Assembly (NCBI GenBank): GCA_966674685.1
Contig: CBKWJC010000006.1
Span: forward strand, 47,308 to 111,307
Length of the DNA stretch: 64,000 nt
Origin: Thainema sp966674685
Lineage (GTDB): Bacteria > Cyanobacteriota > Cyanobacteriia > Phormidesmidales > Phormidesmidaceae
Direction of reading: 5' to 3'
In this document: one piece after another, positions 44,775-54,778 of the stretch
Layout: the number at the start of each line of letters is the position of its first letter
Numbering within the stretch: position 1 is the first letter of the stretch
Notes under the pieces: model-generated
Told to the model about the DNA's origin: nothing
The model's database searches: none
The model's input: the letters and a program-made list of their open reading frames with translations, nothing else
Made by a program: the position numbers and the translations under genes

Positions 44775-44818
44775 TTGAGGAATGATTTGTGAGGTACACC
44801 TCACAAATCATTCCTCAA
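44775..44818. repeat. Long palindrome between atzG and atzE
   Basis: A 21-base perfect stem (TTGAGGAATGATTTGTGAGG...) around a two-base loop; nearly cruciform-like. It is in the middle of what should be an operon, so it would tune, not stop, the downstream gene. Confidence 0.7.
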
Positions 44819-44856
44819 TATCAATACTGCTGCTGTCTTCCTATTGTCAGGTTGTT

Positions 44857-46272
44857 ATGACTTTACCGACTGCCACGCTGCTGGCTGCCCGCATCGCCAA
44901 TCAGGAAGTCACAGCGGAGGCGACGATTGCGGCGACCCTAGCGCGAATTGCCGCTCATAATCAAACGCTGAATTGCTTTACCACCGTTCTAGCGGACGAC
45001 GCGATCGCAGCCGCGCAGCAAATTGATGCTGCGATCGCAAACGGCATTGATCCGGGGCCGCTGTCGGGCGTTCCGTTTGCCGTCAAGGATCTGCTGGATA
45101 TTGAAGGCATCACGACGCTAGCCGGATCAAAAATCAATCAGGAGCTGCCTCCCGCCACTGCCGATGCCACAACGGTCGAGCGCCTCAAGCTAGCCGGAGC
45201 CATTCTGGTGGGGGCGCTGAATATGGACGAATATGCCTACGGGTTTGTCACCGAAAATTCTCACTACGGCCCTACGCGCAATCCCCACGATTTGACCCGA
45301 GTAGCAGGCGGATCGTCCGGCGGTTCCGCCGCCGCCGTGGCTGCCGAACTGGTGCCGCTGACCCTGGGTTCAGACACCAATGGTTCCATCCGCGTCCCTG
45401 CCTCATTCTGTGGCATCCTGGGACTGAAGCCCACCTATGGCCGCATCTCCCGAGCAGGCGCATTTTTATTCAGCCACAGCCTGGATCACATTGGCCCCTT
45501 TGCCCGTTCGGTGGCCGACATCGCCACAGCATTTGATGTCCTAGAAGGAGCCGATCCGCGCGATCCAATCTGCACCAAGCGTTCTCCCGATTTAACGCTA
45601 AACACGATTGATCACGGGTTAGATGGCTTAAAGATTGCGATCGCAGATGGCTACTTTGCCCAAAAGATGGAACCCGATGTGGCGCGAGGTTTAGAGCAGG
45701 TTATCAAAGCGCTCAACCTTACCCAGCACGTCACCATTCCCGAAGCTCATCGTGCCCGCGCTGCGGCGTATATCATCACGGCTAGCGAAGGCAGTAATTT
45801 TCACTGGGATAATCTGCGATCGCGACCCCACGATTTTGACCCGGCCACTCGCGATCGGTTTATTGCCGGAGCGTTTATGCCAGCCACTTGGTATCTGCAA
45901 GCTCAGCGCTTTCGCCGCTGGTATCGTGACCAAGTGCGCCAGATTTTTCAGTCAGTCGATATCATTTTGGCTCCCACCACGCCCTGCGTCGCGCCCGAAA
46001 TTGGGCAGCAAACCATGACGCTAGATGGAGAAGAAATGCTGGTGCGGCCCAACTTGGGACTGTACACGCAGCCGCTCTCGTTCATTGGGTTACCCATTCT
46101 ATCCGTGCCCGTCTTTCTGCCCAATCAACCCTTACCAGTGGGCATTCAAATCATCGGCGCACCCTACCAAGAAGCGAAAATCCTCCGAGTGGCCGCTGTT
46201 CTAGAAGCAATGGGCGTGATTCAATGTCAAGAGCCACAAATCAATTTCACCGATCCCAGCCGTTTAGCCTAA
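44857..46272 (+). CDS. atzE: AtzE family amidohydrolase (1-carboxybiuret hydrolase subunit)
   Basis: A 471-residue amidase-signature enzyme. The Ser-cisSer-Lys triad is present: Lys in FAVKDLLD, cis-Ser and the nucleophile in AGGSSGGSAAAVAAELVPLTLGSDTNGSIR. The C-terminus fits AtzE (GIQIIGAPYQEAKILRVAAVLE). With AtzG it removes ammonia from 1-carboxybiuret in cyanuric-acid/biuret breakdown. The start is put at the ATG 44857 because 25 extra codons upstream would be read from the palindrome. AtzF (allophanate hydrolase) is not in this window. Confidence 0.9.
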   Translation: MTLPTATLLAARIANQEVTAEATIAATLARIAAHNQTLNCFTTVLADDAIAAAQQIDAAIANGIDPGPLSGVPFAVKDLLDIEGITTLAGSKINQELPPATADATTVERLKLAGAILVGALNMDEYAYGFVTENSHYGPTRNPHDLTRVAGGSSGGSAAAVAAELVPLTLGSDTNGSIRVPASFCGILGLKPTYGRISRAGAFLFSHSLDHIGPFARSVADIATAFDVLEGADPRDPICTKRSPDLTLNTIDHGLDGLKIAIADGYFAQKMEPDVARGLEQVIKALNLTQHVTIPEAHRARAAAYIITASEGSNFHWDNLRSRPHDFDPATRDRFIAGAFMPATWYLQAQRFRRWYRDQVRQIFQSVDIILAPTTPCVAPEIGQQTMTLDGEEMLVRPNLGLYTQPLSFIGLPILSVPVFLPNQPLPVGIQIIGAPYQEAKILRVAAVLEAMGVIQCQEPQINFTDPSRLA

Positions 46273-46419
46273 TTTCGTAGATTGATCAGCGTTAGCGTGG
46301 CCCGACAGAACCTGTGAGGCTGTTGGGTTTCGCGTTGCTCAACCCAACCTACTCCTACTCATCTACCCATCTACCCCTTAACCCTCACGCCTCACGCCTC
46401 ACGCCTCTCACCTTACGCC

Positions 46420-46851
46420 TCACTCTCCCACAGGATACGGATCAACCCACACCACCTGCCGCTGATTAGGCTGGAGCCGATTCGTTTGCTCTTGCATGAT
46501 CGAGCCAACCTGCTGTGGGTCAAAGTGGCGGTTGAAGTCGGTTTCAATGGTATCGATACGCTGTTCGGTGCGGCTCAGCTCGGTCTTAATTTGTTTGAGT
46601 TTGGCCTGCTGGTTTTGGTGATAGGGCAGCAATCGAGCAATCGCCGAGCCTGCCAGTGCAATTAGCAGCAGATTTACCCCTAGCTTGAGGGAAACTTCAA
46701 TCAGCAGTTCACGCTGCATGGAGCGAGCCGGAGAAGGAGTACGACGCATCCGGTTAGGAACAGTCTGCGATCGCACCTTAGCTGCCGGACGAGACGGCTG
46801 ACGGGAAGACCGAGTAACAGATCGAGACGGTGGGGTCGAGAGCGATCGCAT
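46420..46851 (-). CDS. Single-pass membrane protein with coiled coil (FtsB/DivIC-like topology)
   Basis: A 143-residue protein: a basic, Pro/Ser/Arg-rich N-terminus (1-45), one membrane helix (SLKLGVNLLLIALAGSAIARLL, about 53-75), a coiled coil (QNQQAKLKQIKTELSRTEQRIDTIETDFNRHFD) and a short tail ending VVWVDPYPVGE. The topology is that of FtsB/FtsL-type septum proteins, but no sequence proof of that function is visible. Conserved-looking hypothetical protein. Confidence 0.75.
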   Translation of the reverse strand: MRSLSTPPSRSVTRSSRQPSRPAAKVRSQTVPNRMRRTPSPARSMQRELLIEVSLKLGVNLLLIALAGSAIARLLPYHQNQQAKLKQIKTELSRTEQRIDTIETDFNRHFDPQQVGSIMQEQTNRLQPNQRQVVWVDPYPVGE

Positions 46852-47096
46852 AGTTCCGACAGGTATAAACGGGACACAAACAGAAAGTTTAGAGACAGGA
46901 TAGCAGGCTTTGCCAAATTTGCCGCAAAATTAGCTAGGAGACCGCTGAGACACTTAAAAAGGGCTGGACATTTAGCCAACAACGCCTTTAGATTACTCAT
47001 CCATCAGACGCAGGTCAGCTAACTGTCACAGCCCTAGCTAGGAGGCACTTAATAAGAGCAAGTCGAGCAAATGCTTTAACTTGTCCAAAAAGTAGC

Positions 47097-47186
47097 TTAC
47101 TTATAGAGTTCTGTTGCTAGGCGAAAAGCCATTACGCCAGGTACGAGGGCAACTACCAAAGCAACATAGACTTGTAAATCAGACAT
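47097..47186 (-). CDS. psaM: Photosystem I reaction centre subunit XII
   Basis: A 29-codon gene: MSDLQVYVALVVALVPGVMA then FRLATELYK. This is the single-helix PsaM of the PSI core, with the characteristic FRL-TELYK end. The membrane helix covers residues about 5-24. GAGGAG is 11 bases upstream. It sits alone; no other photosystem genes are close. PsaM helps trimer formation and stabilises PSI. Confidence 0.95.
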   Translation of the reverse strand: MSDLQVYVALVVALVPGVMAFRLATELYK

Positions 47187-47967
47187 ATTGATCTAGACTC
47201 CTCATAATGTCTTCAATCTTCATTAATTTCCTTCAAATCCAATAGCTCTGGCACGCTTTGTTACATGACGTAATATAGCCATCTGGCCAAAACGGAAACG
47301 ACAAACACAGAGCGCTGTAACAGAACGAAATAGATGACGTATTCCCAAATTTGGCTGAGAATTAGGAAATAAAAAAGATTTGATAGGTTCTAGGTCGCTG
47401 AGCATAATTTAGATATAAAATCCCAAACCCTGCGCCGTAGGGTTTGAGATCTGGTTCTTAATTACGCCCACGCGCTTAGCTTAGACTCGCGGTTAAGCCA
47501 AATTCACAATCTTTGAGATCACGCTAAGATCACGTCACTGTCGCCTCAACATGCCGCTACAGCATTGCGAACCAGACACGCAGCGTTTTACACGATACGC
47601 TGAGTAACTTAATAAAGTGCAAGAACTCTGCGGATTAATTAATATTGAGCTTAGGTGATTTGCCGAAGGAGTGGTCTGTAGCATCGCTAATCCCATTCCC
47701 AGATCGGCATATTTGTTAGATCAGCACATCGATGGATCAGTCTTAGCCACGGCACTCAAATCAACTCAGCAACCAGCATAGGAAGGGATTGGGAGATGTA
47801 AAAGATAGTTTGAGCAACTTTGCAAAACGTCGTAATTCGCCTAAAACCGTTACATCCGTTTACAATTTACAATTACGATTGCCACGATCTAAATCGACGC
47901 TACACGGCAATGGCAACATCCGTAAAGCGCCATCAAACTAGAATCTAGGGTGAAAGAGAGGACATCG
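47187..47967. other. Intergenic region between psaM and phoU
   Basis: About 780 bases. The only structure I can point out is a CAAACCCT/AGGGTTTG stem-loop at 47424-47446. No supported gene. Confidence 0.5.
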
Positions 47968-48621
47968 TTGGAACTTTCAAGACCAACTCGAACGCAATTT
48001 CAGCGCCAGTTGCGATCGCTACGGCAGGACGTACTGCGGATGGGAGCATTGGTCGAACAGTCCTGCTGGATGGCAGATCAAGCACTGTTTAATCAGGATT
48101 TAGAAACGGCTCGCTGCATCAAAAGCCACGACAAAGAAATTGATCGACTCTATCGCCAAATTGAACTCAATTGCGTTAATCTGCTAGCACTGCAAGCTCC
48201 CGTCACGCAGGATTTACGCTTAATCAGCGCCTTCATGCAGCTCGTGCGCGACTTAGAACGCATTGGCGACTACGCCGTTGATATGGCAGAGGTAGCCATA
48301 AAGCTGTTTCCCTGTCCGACTCATCCCTGCATGGATCGCGTCCAGTTGATGAGCGATCGCTGCCGTTCCATGCTAGCGATGAGTTTAGCCGCACTGGCTA
48401 ATTTGGATGCGTCATCTGGTTTAAATATCAAAGCCAAAGATGATCTCATCGACACCGACTACGACGAACTCTATGACTTGCTAGTGCAGACTGATCCGGT
48501 TACAGCCGTTGAGCCAATTGTGTTACTAGTGCTGGTCATTCGCTATCTAGAGCGCATGGCCGATCACGCAACCAATATCGGTCGTCGAGTAGCCTATATT
48601 GTGACGGGAAAGCATCATTAG
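47968..48621 (+). CDS. phoU: Phosphate transport regulator PhoU
   Basis: PhoU links the Pst phosphate transporter to the PhoR/SphS sensor kinase and prevents excess uptake. Two three-helix repeats are seen, each with the E-x-x-x-D metal motif: ERIGDYAVDMAE and ERMADHATNIGRR. A TTG at 47968 with GAGAGG six bases upstream is the better start (217 residues); a GTG at 47950 has none. No pst genes are adjacent. Confidence 0.93.
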   Translation: MELSRPTRTQFQRQLRSLRQDVLRMGALVEQSCWMADQALFNQDLETARCIKSHDKEIDRLYRQIELNCVNLLALQAPVTQDLRLISAFMQLVRDLERIGDYAVDMAEVAIKLFPCPTHPCMDRVQLMSDRCRSMLAMSLAALANLDASSGLNIKAKDDLIDTDYDELYDLLVQTDPVTAVEPIVLLVLVIRYLERMADHATNIGRRVAYIVTGKHH

Positions 48622-49216
48622 TGGGTTGTGAGTGGGAGGCGGGAGGCGATTTTCACTCAGCACTCAAATAGTTAATCCGGTCAATTAAATCAACCCGGCA
48701 TGTCAGTGGCATGTCAGACGATTTGTACGCTATCGTTTGACAGAGGTTCCGCTGTAGGGAACCATAAAATAAGGTGTGGAGAGTCTCTGTTCATCATAGA
48801 GATTTGCCTTTATCACCATCGTTTCTTCTAATCTCGCTGACTTTAAATGCTATCCAGGCAACTTTTGTGCAGTCCAGTGCTGTCTGTTAGCCAACTGCAA
48901 GGTTGCGATCGCGGATTAAAGCATCGAGATTAACACGAGTGCTGCTGCTTATCTATCTACGATTTGTCTGAGCCGTAGATGGTGCATGGTGCATTTGCTC
49001 GCTTAAACCTGATCCAGCGTCAAGTTTGTTTTTTGAGTCAACCTCACAGGTACTGGTCTCAAAACCTAAACTAGACTAACCGCTCGGTACGCTCTGACTA
49101 TCAGGTTGACGAATTTGCTCAAGCATCCGTAGACAATCGTAAGGCAATCGTAAATCGAAAGCTTGAGCAGTTCCTCGAAGAATGACCGTGAAACAAATTA
49201 AGGATTGAATCGCTAC
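48622..49216. other. Intergenic region before the exoribonuclease gene
   Basis: About 600 bases. GTTCCGCTGTAGGGAAC near 48749 forms a short stem. I find no gene or RNA family. Confidence 0.45.
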
Positions 49217-51556
49217 ATGGAATTTTCAATCGCAACCTTACTCGCGAACTTTTCGGACGATAAATTAGTTGCACCTAAAGCGCTTGAGAAAAAGCTGAAC
49301 TGCAATAGTCACGATGAACTACGTGAGCTACAGATTGTACTGGACGCGCTGGAGCGCGTTGGCATTTTGGTGAAAGAGCGCGGCAAATATCGGCGTTTAC
49401 AAACCGATGATGTCGTCGAAGGCAAGCTGCGCTGTTCCAGTAAGGGCTTTTGCTTTGCGATTCAAGACTCCGAAGAATCAGAAGATATCTACATTCGAGA
49501 GAGTCAGTTAAGCACCGCTTGGAATGGCGATCGCGTTTTAGTTAAAGTGACCAAAGAAGGCACCCGCCGCCGTTCACCCGAAGGTGAAGTCAAACTGATT
49601 CTGGAGCGAGCCAATACCTCCGTCTTGGCGCGAGTGAAAAAGGAAAACAGCCACTATCAGGCCATGCCCTTAGATGATCGGCTGCTGTTTGAGCTGGATT
49701 TAGATCAAGAAGAAGACTTGCTGCAAAAGGCGGTCGATCAGCTTGTTCACGTTGAGATTTTGCGCTACCCTTTGGGGTCATTGCCACCTGTAGGGCGGGT
49801 CGCTCAGATTCTCGGTAGCAATGCAGAAGCAGCCTCTGATATCGATATCGTCTTCTGTAAACACGATTTACCCCGCGATTTTCCGGCAGCGGTTCTAGAA
49901 GAAGCCAAGACTCTACCGAAGAAAGTCCGTAAATCCGATCTGAAGGGCCGCATGGATTTACGCGATGTCACGACTATCACCATTGATGGCTCAGAAGCGC
50001 AAACGATTGACGATGCCTTTAGCTTTGAAGATTTGGGTGACGACAGGTGGAAGGTCGGCGTTCACATTTCGGACGTATCTTACTACATACCAACAGGTTC
50101 ACCGATTGACCAAGAAGCGCAGCGGCGAGGAAATTCGATTTATCTAGCCGATACGGTCGTGCAAATGCTGCCGCCGCCTCTATCCGGTAATCTGTGCTCA
50201 ATGGCAACCGGGCAGGATAATCTGACCATTTCGGTACTGATTACGCTCAATTCTGCTGGAGAGGTTTTAGAGTTCGAGATTCAGCCGACGGTGATCCAGG
50301 TGGATTACCAGCTAAATTATCGGCAGGTGCAGGCCATTCTCGAACAGGCCGGACTATGTGAAGAGAGCGCTCTGAATGTGTCCTCAGATAAGATTGAGGC
50401 TCCGGAGCATATTGTAGAACTGGTCAAGCATCTCTATACGGCCAGCCAAGCTATCCGACAGCAGCGCCACCAGCGAGGGGCTTTTGAGCTAAATTTGCCG
50501 GAGCATGTACTGCCGGAAGAAGACAGCAAGGTGCATCAGTATCTCTCACCCAAATTTCAATACGACGATGAGGGCGCGCTGGGTGCTGTCGTTGAGTCTT
50601 CCCACCTACCTGCTCGCTATGTGGTGACTGAGCTGATGCTGCTCACGAATCAACTGGTGGCCTCTCATGTCCGCGCGTTGGATATTCCGGCGCTCTATCG
50701 GGTACACCGGACGCCTAGCCCTGCCGACGTGCAGGAGCTGATCAAGTTAGCCAGCAATATGGATTTGGATCTGCATCTGGATGATGAAGACGAAGTTCAT
50801 TCGCGGGACTATCAGCAGTTCACTGAGAAATTTGCTGAGTCCAAAGCCGAGAAGGTGCTGACCTATCTGCTGCTGTCTACGCTGAAACCCGCTGTTTACA
50901 GTACCCATCCGGGCAACCACTTTGGCTTGGCGCTGACCGATGGCTATACTCACTTCAGCTCGCCGATGCGCCGCTATCCTGATTTGATGATGCACCGCAT
51001 TTTACATGCTGTGTTCGATCAAGGTCGCGATCGCAGAACCACGCGCTCGAAAGATCGGGTGAATCTGCGCCATAGTTCCTGCCACGGCAAGATCAACTGG
51101 AACGTTTTGCCACCCAGTGTCCAAAGCGAGTTTGAGGAGCAATTGGCGATCCTTGCTCCCTACCTAAGCGAACAGGAAAAACTGGCTCAGGAAGCGGAGG
51201 CTGACCTGGAGGGGCTGAAAAAAGCAGAATTCATGCAGGCTCACACAGGAGAAGTTTTCCACGGTCTGATTACAGGTGTGCAGTCCTATGGCTTTTTTGT
51301 CGAAATTGAGGAGCTACTGGTCGAAGGACTGGTTCACGTCAGCTCACTCAAGGATGACTGGTATGAGTACCGCTCTCGTCAGCAGAAGCTGGTGGGACGG
51401 AAAAATCGCCGCCAGTATCGTCTGGGCGATCGGGTGGAAGTGCAGGTCAAGAGCGTAGACTACTATCGCCAGCAGATTGACCTCGTTGCTGTTGGCGGCG
51501 GCAGTGAAGCCACCGATGACGATGATCTAGAGGACGAAATGGGCGAAGAGGAATAA
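49217..51556 (+). CDS. rnr: RNase II/R family exoribonuclease
   Basis: A 3'-5' exoribonuclease of 779 residues. N-terminal winged helix and cold-shock domains (about 1-200), RNB catalytic domain with TITIDGSEAQTIDDAFS (catalytic Asp cluster), VHISDVSYYI, RRGNSIYLAD and HFSSPMRRYPDLMMHR, and a C-terminal S1 domain (GEVFHGLITGVQSYGFFVEI ... VEVQVKSVD). The end is acidic (DDDDLEDEMGEEE). ATG at 49217 with AAGGA upstream is preferred over a TTG. Involved in rRNA and mRNA decay. Confidence 0.95.
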   Translation: MEFSIATLLANFSDDKLVAPKALEKKLNCNSHDELRELQIVLDALERVGILVKERGKYRRLQTDDVVEGKLRCSSKGFCFAIQDSEESEDIYIRESQLSTAWNGDRVLVKVTKEGTRRRSPEGEVKLILERANTSVLARVKKENSHYQAMPLDDRLLFELDLDQEEDLLQKAVDQLVHVEILRYPLGSLPPVGRVAQILGSNAEAASDIDIVFCKHDLPRDFPAAVLEEAKTLPKKVRKSDLKGRMDLRDVTTITIDGSEAQTIDDAFSFEDLGDDRWKVGVHISDVSYYIPTGSPIDQEAQRRGNSIYLADTVVQMLPPPLSGNLCSMATGQDNLTISVLITLNSAGEVLEFEIQPTVIQVDYQLNYRQVQAILEQAGLCEESALNVSSDKIEAPEHIVELVKHLYTASQAIRQQRHQRGAFELNLPEHVLPEEDSKVHQYLSPKFQYDDEGALGAVVESSHLPARYVVTELMLLTNQLVASHVRALDIPALYRVHRTPSPADVQELIKLASNMDLDLHLDDEDEVHSRDYQQFTEKFAESKAEKVLTYLLLSTLKPAVYSTHPGNHFGLALTDGYTHFSSPMRRYPDLMMHRILHAVFDQGRDRRTTRSKDRVNLRHSSCHGKINWNVLPPSVQSEFEEQLAILAPYLSEQEKLAQEAEADLEGLKKAEFMQAHTGEVFHGLITGVQSYGFFVEIEELLVEGLVHVSSLKDDWYEYRSRQQKLVGRKNRRQYRLGDRVEVQVKSVDYYRQQIDLVAVGGGSEATDDDDLEDEMGEEE

Positions 51557-51570
51557 AACTCACCGAATTG

Positions 51571-51608
51571 AAAACCCCGTTCTGTAGTAGCAGAACGGGG
51601 TTTTGTTT
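51571..51608 (+). terminator. Terminator of the exoribonuclease gene
   Basis: AAAACCCCGTTCTG / CAGAACGGGGTTTT stem, then TGTTT, 15 bases after the stop. Confidence 0.9.
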
Positions 51609-51736
51609 AGAAAACGGAATGCGATCGCGATAGTGATCGCGGTTTGTAAATCGGTTAGGTACAAAAACGGGAGTGCGCGACGCACCCCACACTACCGTAC
51701 TTAATCAACACGCACAGCGCTGTATATGAGGACATG

Positions 51737-51775
51737 GACATTTTGTGGCACGACGCAGCCGTGCCACAAAATGTC
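51737..51775. repeat. Long palindrome upstream of ubiX
   Basis: GACATTTTGTGGCACG and its complement around a short loop; no U-tract. Confidence 0.7.
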
Positions 51776-51857
51776 TTAACCAATCAAGCTGACTAGCTAT
51801 ATCCAGCAAAACAGCGGCAAATTGCTTACAGTAAATTAAGAACTGTTAATTTGGCTA

Positions 51858-52502
51858 TTGCGTGTGTCTTTGGATTCTTTCTCTCCTCCCACTCGACCCG
51901 TCATCTTGGGTATTAGCGGCGCTTCTGGATTAATTTATGCAGTACGCGCCATCAAATACCTGCTGGAAGCCGACTGCCAGGTGGAACTGGTGGCGTCCAA
52001 ATCAACTTATATGGTGTGGCAAGCCGAGCAGGATATTCGGATGCCAACCGATCCAGTTCGGCAAGAGCAGTTCTGGCGCGAGCAGGCCGGAGTCAGTACG
52101 AGCGGAAAACTGCGGTGCCATCCCTGGGGGGATGTGGGAGCGAATATCGCCAGCGGTTCCTTTCGCACGGTGGGCATGATCGTGATGCCGTGCAGCATGA
52201 GTACGGTCGCGAAAATTGCCACGGGCTTGAGTTCTGACCTGCTGGAGCGGGCTGCCGATGTGCAAATTAAGGAAGGCCGACGGCTGGTCGTCGTGCCGCG
52301 AGAAACGCCGTTCAGCCTGATTCATCTGCGTAATTTGACAGCACTGGCTGAGGCTGGTGTGCGCGTGGTGCCCGCGATTCCGGCCTGGTATCATCAGCCG
52401 CAAACAGTGGAAGATCTAGTCGATTTCGTCGTGGCACGAGCGCTGGATCAGCTTGACCTGGACTGTGTGCCGATTCGTCGCTGGGACGGACATTTAGAGT
52501 AA
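51858..52502 (+). CDS. ubiX: Flavin prenyltransferase UbiX
   Basis: UbiX attaches a dimethylallyl group to FMN, making the prenyl-FMN cofactor of UbiD decarboxylases. Visible marks in 214 residues: GISGASGLIYAVRAIKYLL (FMN-binding), MIVMPCSMSTVAKIATGLSSDLLERAADVQIKEGR, LVVVPRETPFSLIHLRNLTALAEAG and VPAIPAWYHQPQTVEDLVDFVVARALDQL. The start is uncertain: TTG at 51858 or GTG at 51864; no ATG precedes the conserved part. Confidence 0.93.
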   Translation: MRVSLDSFSPPTRPVILGISGASGLIYAVRAIKYLLEADCQVELVASKSTYMVWQAEQDIRMPTDPVRQEQFWREQAGVSTSGKLRCHPWGDVGANIASGSFRTVGMIVMPCSMSTVAKIATGLSSDLLERAADVQIKEGRRLVVVPRETPFSLIHLRNLTALAEAGVRVVPAIPAWYHQPQTVEDLVDFVVARALDQLDLDCVPIRRWDGHLE

Positions 52503-52627
52503 TTTTGAGTGCTGAGATTTGAGTTTTGAGCTATTAGTTCCATCAATCATTCAAAACTCAAAATAAGAACTCTTCACTCCTTACGCCTCACTCGTCTCGC
52601 CTCACGCTTTTGAAAAGACTGATTGGC

Positions 52628-53638
52628 CTATTTATACTGAATTCTCGGATCAAGCAGAGCGTAGGAAATATCGACAAGTAGGTTGATCAGAACAAATGCG
52701 ATCGCAACAAAGACCACGCCGCCCTGCACTACCGGATAGTCTCGCGTCAGGATGCCGTTGTAAATCCAGGTGCCAATTCCTGGCCAGGAAAAAATGGTTT
52801 CGGTCAAAATTGCGCCGCCCAGTAAAGTACCGAATTCTAAACCTGTAATCGTGGTCACGGGCAGCAGCGCATTCTTGAGCGCGTGACGGGCAATCACCCA
52901 AAATTCTGGCACACCTTTGGCTCTGGCCGTCCGCACGTAGTTTTGCGACAGAACTTCCAGCATGGCGCTGCGGGTGATGCGGGCCAGAATTGCTAGCGGA
53001 ATCGTGCTGAGGGTGAGGGCGGGCAGAATGAGATGTGCGATCGCATCTCTCAATGCATTCCAGTTTCCCTGAAGCAGCGCATCCAGCACGTAGAACCCTG
53101 TAATTGGCTCAAAGTTAAACCCTGCTGCAATGCTGAGCCGACCGCTGGGCGGCAACCACTGAAGCTGCACAGCAAACAGGTAAATCAGCAGCAGTCCCAG
53201 CCAGTAAACAGGCATCGACACACCGACCAGCGAAGCGCTCATGGTCAGATTATCCAGCCAGCTATTTTTACGCACGGCAGCCAGAACACCCGCCGGAATG
53301 CCCAACAGCAGCGCAATCAGCATGGCCGCTAGGGAAAGCTCAAACGTGGCAGGCCAGCGAATTTTGATTTCCTCAATAATCGGCACCCCGGTGAAGATAC
53401 TGGTGCCAAAATCCAGCTGCACAATTTGTCTGACAAACGCGATGTATTGCAGCGGTAGCGGTTGATTTAGACCTAAGCTTTCTCGCAGAGCGGCAACCTG
53501 ATCGGGAGTCGCGCGATCGCCCAGCAGCACAACGGCTGGATCGCCAGGAATCAGGTGTAAAAAGATAAATACAAGTAGCGTGATGCCCAGCAGGACTGGA
53601 ATTAAGTTGACGAGTCGGCGCAGAATGTAGCGGGACAT
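52628..53638 (-). CDS. ABC transporter permease (DppB/oligopeptide type)
   Basis: A 336-residue inner-membrane permease for peptides or nickel. Family marks: the N-terminal MSRYILRRLVNLIPVLLGITLLVF, PGDPA, the LGLNQPLPLQY motif, six membrane helices, and the EAA-like loop (RTARAKGVPEFWVIARHALKNALLPV). No binding protein, DppC or ATPase genes are adjacent, so it is an orphan subunit; cyanobacteria often scatter these. Confidence 0.92.
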   Translation of the reverse strand: MSRYILRRLVNLIPVLLGITLLVFIFLHLIPGDPAVVLLGDRATPDQVAALRESLGLNQPLPLQYIAFVRQIVQLDFGTSIFTGVPIIEEIKIRWPATFELSLAAMLIALLLGIPAGVLAAVRKNSWLDNLTMSASLVGVSMPVYWLGLLLIYLFAVQLQWLPPSGRLSIAAGFNFEPITGFYVLDALLQGNWNALRDAIAHLILPALTLSTIPLAILARITRSAMLEVLSQNYVRTARAKGVPEFWVIARHALKNALLPVTTITGLEFGTLLGGAILTETIFSWPGIGTWIYNGILTRDYPVVQGGVVFVAIAFVLINLLVDISYALLDPRIQYK

Positions 53639-54032
53639 TGAATTTTAGATTTTGGATTTTAGATTTTGGATTAATGCCTCACGACTTGTCATGCCTGACC
53701 GCATCACACTATTTTGAGTGTTGGCAAAACATTGAGCATGAATCAGTACAATTGATCTATAATTCCAGTATTTTATGTAGGGATCAGTCATCTAGCCCAA
53801 AACCATCTAGAGGCTACTGCTTATACACTTTTGAATAGCCTTTATAAACCCCGGACTGATCCCCCTAAATCCCCCTTAAAAAGGGGGACTTTGAGCCAAT
53901 TCCCCCTTTTTAAGGGGGGCTAGGGGGGATCTCAATGTCGAAACGAAGTCTAGGAGACTTATGTATAAACAGTAGGTCTAGAGGAGAGGGTAGCGCATTT
54001 ATCGAGTTTTCGCAGTCCTAACGTATGCTTCC
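53639..54032. other. Intergenic region with repeats
   Basis: A short direct repeat (GATTTTGGATTTTA, about 53640-53672) and the inverted repeat at 53858-53931. No gene. Confidence 0.55.
53858..53931. repeat. GATCCCCC-type inverted repeat
   Basis: GATCCCCCTAAATCCCCCTT... and its near complement ...AAGGGGGGCTAGGGGGGATC enclose AAAGGGGGACTTTGAGCCAA. This kind of repeat is common in cyanobacterial intergenic DNA. Confidence 0.75.
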
Positions 54033-54644
54033 ATGATTATCACCGTTGCCAGTTTTAAGGGTGGAGTCGGCAAAACGACCACCGCCATGCACCTTGCCGC
54101 TTGTTTGCAGCAGCAGGCCAGTACGCTGCTGATTGATGCCGATCCGAATCGGTCGGCACTGGGCTGGGCGCAGCGGGGGGTACTGCCGTTCAAGGTGGTA
54201 GACGAGTGGCAAGCGTCACAGCAGTTGCGCCAGTATGGACATGTGGTGGTGGATACTCAGGCGCGACCGCAGAGGGAAGATTTAGAGTTACTGACCGATC
54301 ACTGTGATTTGCTGGTGCTGCCCACTACGCCAGATACGCTGGCGCTGGATGCCTTGGTGCTGACGATTGAGTATCTGCACGCGATTAATGCTCGTCGCTA
54401 CCGGATATTGCTCACGATTGTGCCGCCTGCCCCCAGTCGAGCCGGAGAAGAAGTTCGAAATTTGTTGACCACTGAAAACCTACCTGTGTTCGAGACGCAT
54501 ATTCCGCGATTTGCGGCCTTTCAAAAAGCGGCAACCGTCGGCATGCTGGTGCATGAGCTAAAAGATCCGCGTGCTCAAACGGGCTGGCAAGCCTATGAGA
54601 CGGTGACGGCTGAACTGCTGGAACGTTGGTCTTTGAAGTTTTAA
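54033..54644 (+). CDS. ParA family ATPase
   Basis: A 203-residue ParA/MinD-type P-loop ATPase. Deviant Walker A SFKGGVGKTTTAMHLA, Walker A' LLIDADPN and a Walker B-like VVVDTQARP. No parB or plasmid replication gene is near. Orphan small ParAs position chemoreceptors, carboxysomes or other cargo; the partner is unknown. The partner could be the small HTH-like protein at 56468, but that is a guess. Confidence 0.88.
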   Translation: MIITVASFKGGVGKTTTAMHLAACLQQQASTLLIDADPNRSALGWAQRGVLPFKVVDEWQASQQLRQYGHVVVDTQARPQREDLELLTDHCDLLVLPTTPDTLALDALVLTIEYLHAINARRYRILLTIVPPAPSRAGEEVRNLLTTENLPVFETHIPRFAAFQKAATVGMLVHELKDPRAQTGWQAYETVTAELLERWSLKF

Positions 54645-54778
54645 TTTTTAACAATGTTTTCAAGTGACCATTCAGGAAAAGCCCCTGTCTCGGTAGAGTA
54701 CTGAATAGAACTCGAATAGTATCAATACAGAGGCAAGGTTATTTCAATTAACCTTCTGACGCACATACCTAAAACCCG

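Noticed and set aside
47223..47405. 60-codon ORF on the minus strand upstream of psaM
   Set aside because: No ribosome site, Arg/Cys-rich odd composition, no motif.
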